Assembly (NCBI RefSeq): GCF_017355165.1
Contig: NZ_JADILK010000017.1
Location: 1 to 64,000 of the forward strand
Source of the DNA: Bacillus sp. SD075
Lineage (GTDB): Bacteria; Bacillota; Bacilli; Bacillales; DSM-1321
DNA length: 64,000 nt
Reading direction: 5' to 3'
The position numbers and the translations under genes were made by a program. A model generated the notes under the pieces. It ran no database searches and was not told the DNA's origin. It saw nothing but the letters and a program-made list of their open reading frames with translations. Positions 63,795-64,000 of this stretch are shown here, one piece after another (position 1 is the stretch's first letter; each line of letters starts with the position of its first letter).

Positions 63795-64000
63795 TTAGAA
63801 AATGGATGCCCATAATTGCGAGAATTTAAGTATGATCCAGTTGAACAAGTTTCCGCCCATATCCAGGCTGGAAATGAGTGTGGCACCTTCGGGCATGTCA
63901 AATTTCGCCCCTTCCATCATCTGTGTGTGAATGATGGCAAAGTCTGTCGCCATGTATAGGGAAAACGCAATCATCACGGTACCGGCAAGGACCGAATGGA
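63795..64000 (-). CDS. gatC: PTS galactitol transporter IIC component, partial
   Basis: Only the last 67 or so residues are in the window; the frame stays open to the edge (HSVLAGTVMIAFSLYMATDF). The end (FDMPEGATLISSLDMGGNLFNWIILKFSQLWASIF) matches the GatC-type IIC C-terminus. It imports a hexitol with phosphorylation by IIA/IIB, presumably encoded further upstream on the minus strand. Confidence 0.82.
   Translation of the reverse strand, partial: HSVLAGTVMIAFSLYMATDFAIIHTQMMEGAKFDMPEGATLISSLDMGGNLFNWIILKFSQLWASIF

Overview
The window reads as chromosomal DNA of a low-GC, spore-former-type Bacillaceae, most like Peribacillus or Neobacillus. This is inferred from base composition, strong AGGAGG-type ribosome binding sites, TTG/GTG starts, and families typical of that group (YhgE/Pip, RsbR-type STAS, BdbCD, YwnA/YwnB, LytD-like glucosaminidase, TagF-like teichoic acid enzymes, yybP-ykoY-type riboswitch). 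No rRNA, tRNA, CRISPR array or prophage was seen.

Layout. 1-7.3 kb: two large secreted enzymes on the minus strand, a multidomain nuclease and a 5'-nucleotidase, probably for nucleic-acid/phosphate scavenging. 7.7-10.7 kb: XRE-cupin regulator with divergent LysE exporter, a PhzF-like protein, a dispersed repeat and an internally deleted IS3-family element. 10.8-19.6 kb: an organosulfur block. A four-gene minus-strand operon of flavin monooxygenases (two HpaB-type, SsuD, SfnG-type) diverges from a methionine-type ABC importer (MetQ-N-I), with a TauE/SafE sulfite or sulfonate exporter beyond it. Both divergent leaders carry the same 21-nt hairpin architecture overlapping the 5' arm of a downstream terminator-like hairpin, with two compensatory base-pair changes; I consider this the best candidate for something undescribed. 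19.7-30.7 kb: two drug-type ABC exporters, each with a TetR regulator, plus GntR, PepD, VanZ, MerR and GNAT genes and a tnpB remnant. 31-36 kb: TrkA-C remnant, orphan RsbR paralogue, two methyltransferases (one frameshifted), and a PadR-HAAS/pentapeptide-microprotein operon.

36.7-43 kb: cell-surface sugar genes: galE, a 1214-residue TagF/GW/glycosyltransferase fusion, galU and a decayed pgcA. 43-46.1 kb: YwnB, BdbC, BdbD and the Rrf2 regulator YwnA, where each of three upstream regions carries TGTAA-N9-TTACA. 46.1-49.2 kb: LytD-like glucosaminidase with nine SH3b repeats. 49.5-51.9 kb: a manganese-type riboswitch ahead of a small kinase-like gene, a lipoprotein, and an AHSA1-ArsR pair with two operators. 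51.9-55.3 kb: YhgE/Pip with an Rrf2 regulator and twin palindromic operators. 55.4-61.4 kb: small stress/accessory genes. 61.7-64 kb: a galactitol-type operon (two zinc dehydrogenases and the 3' end of PTS IIC) running off the window.

Genome decay is visible: remnants of IS3, IS605/tnpB and IS1595 elements, a broken pgcA, a frameshifted methyltransferase, and four copies of an intergenic repeat family.
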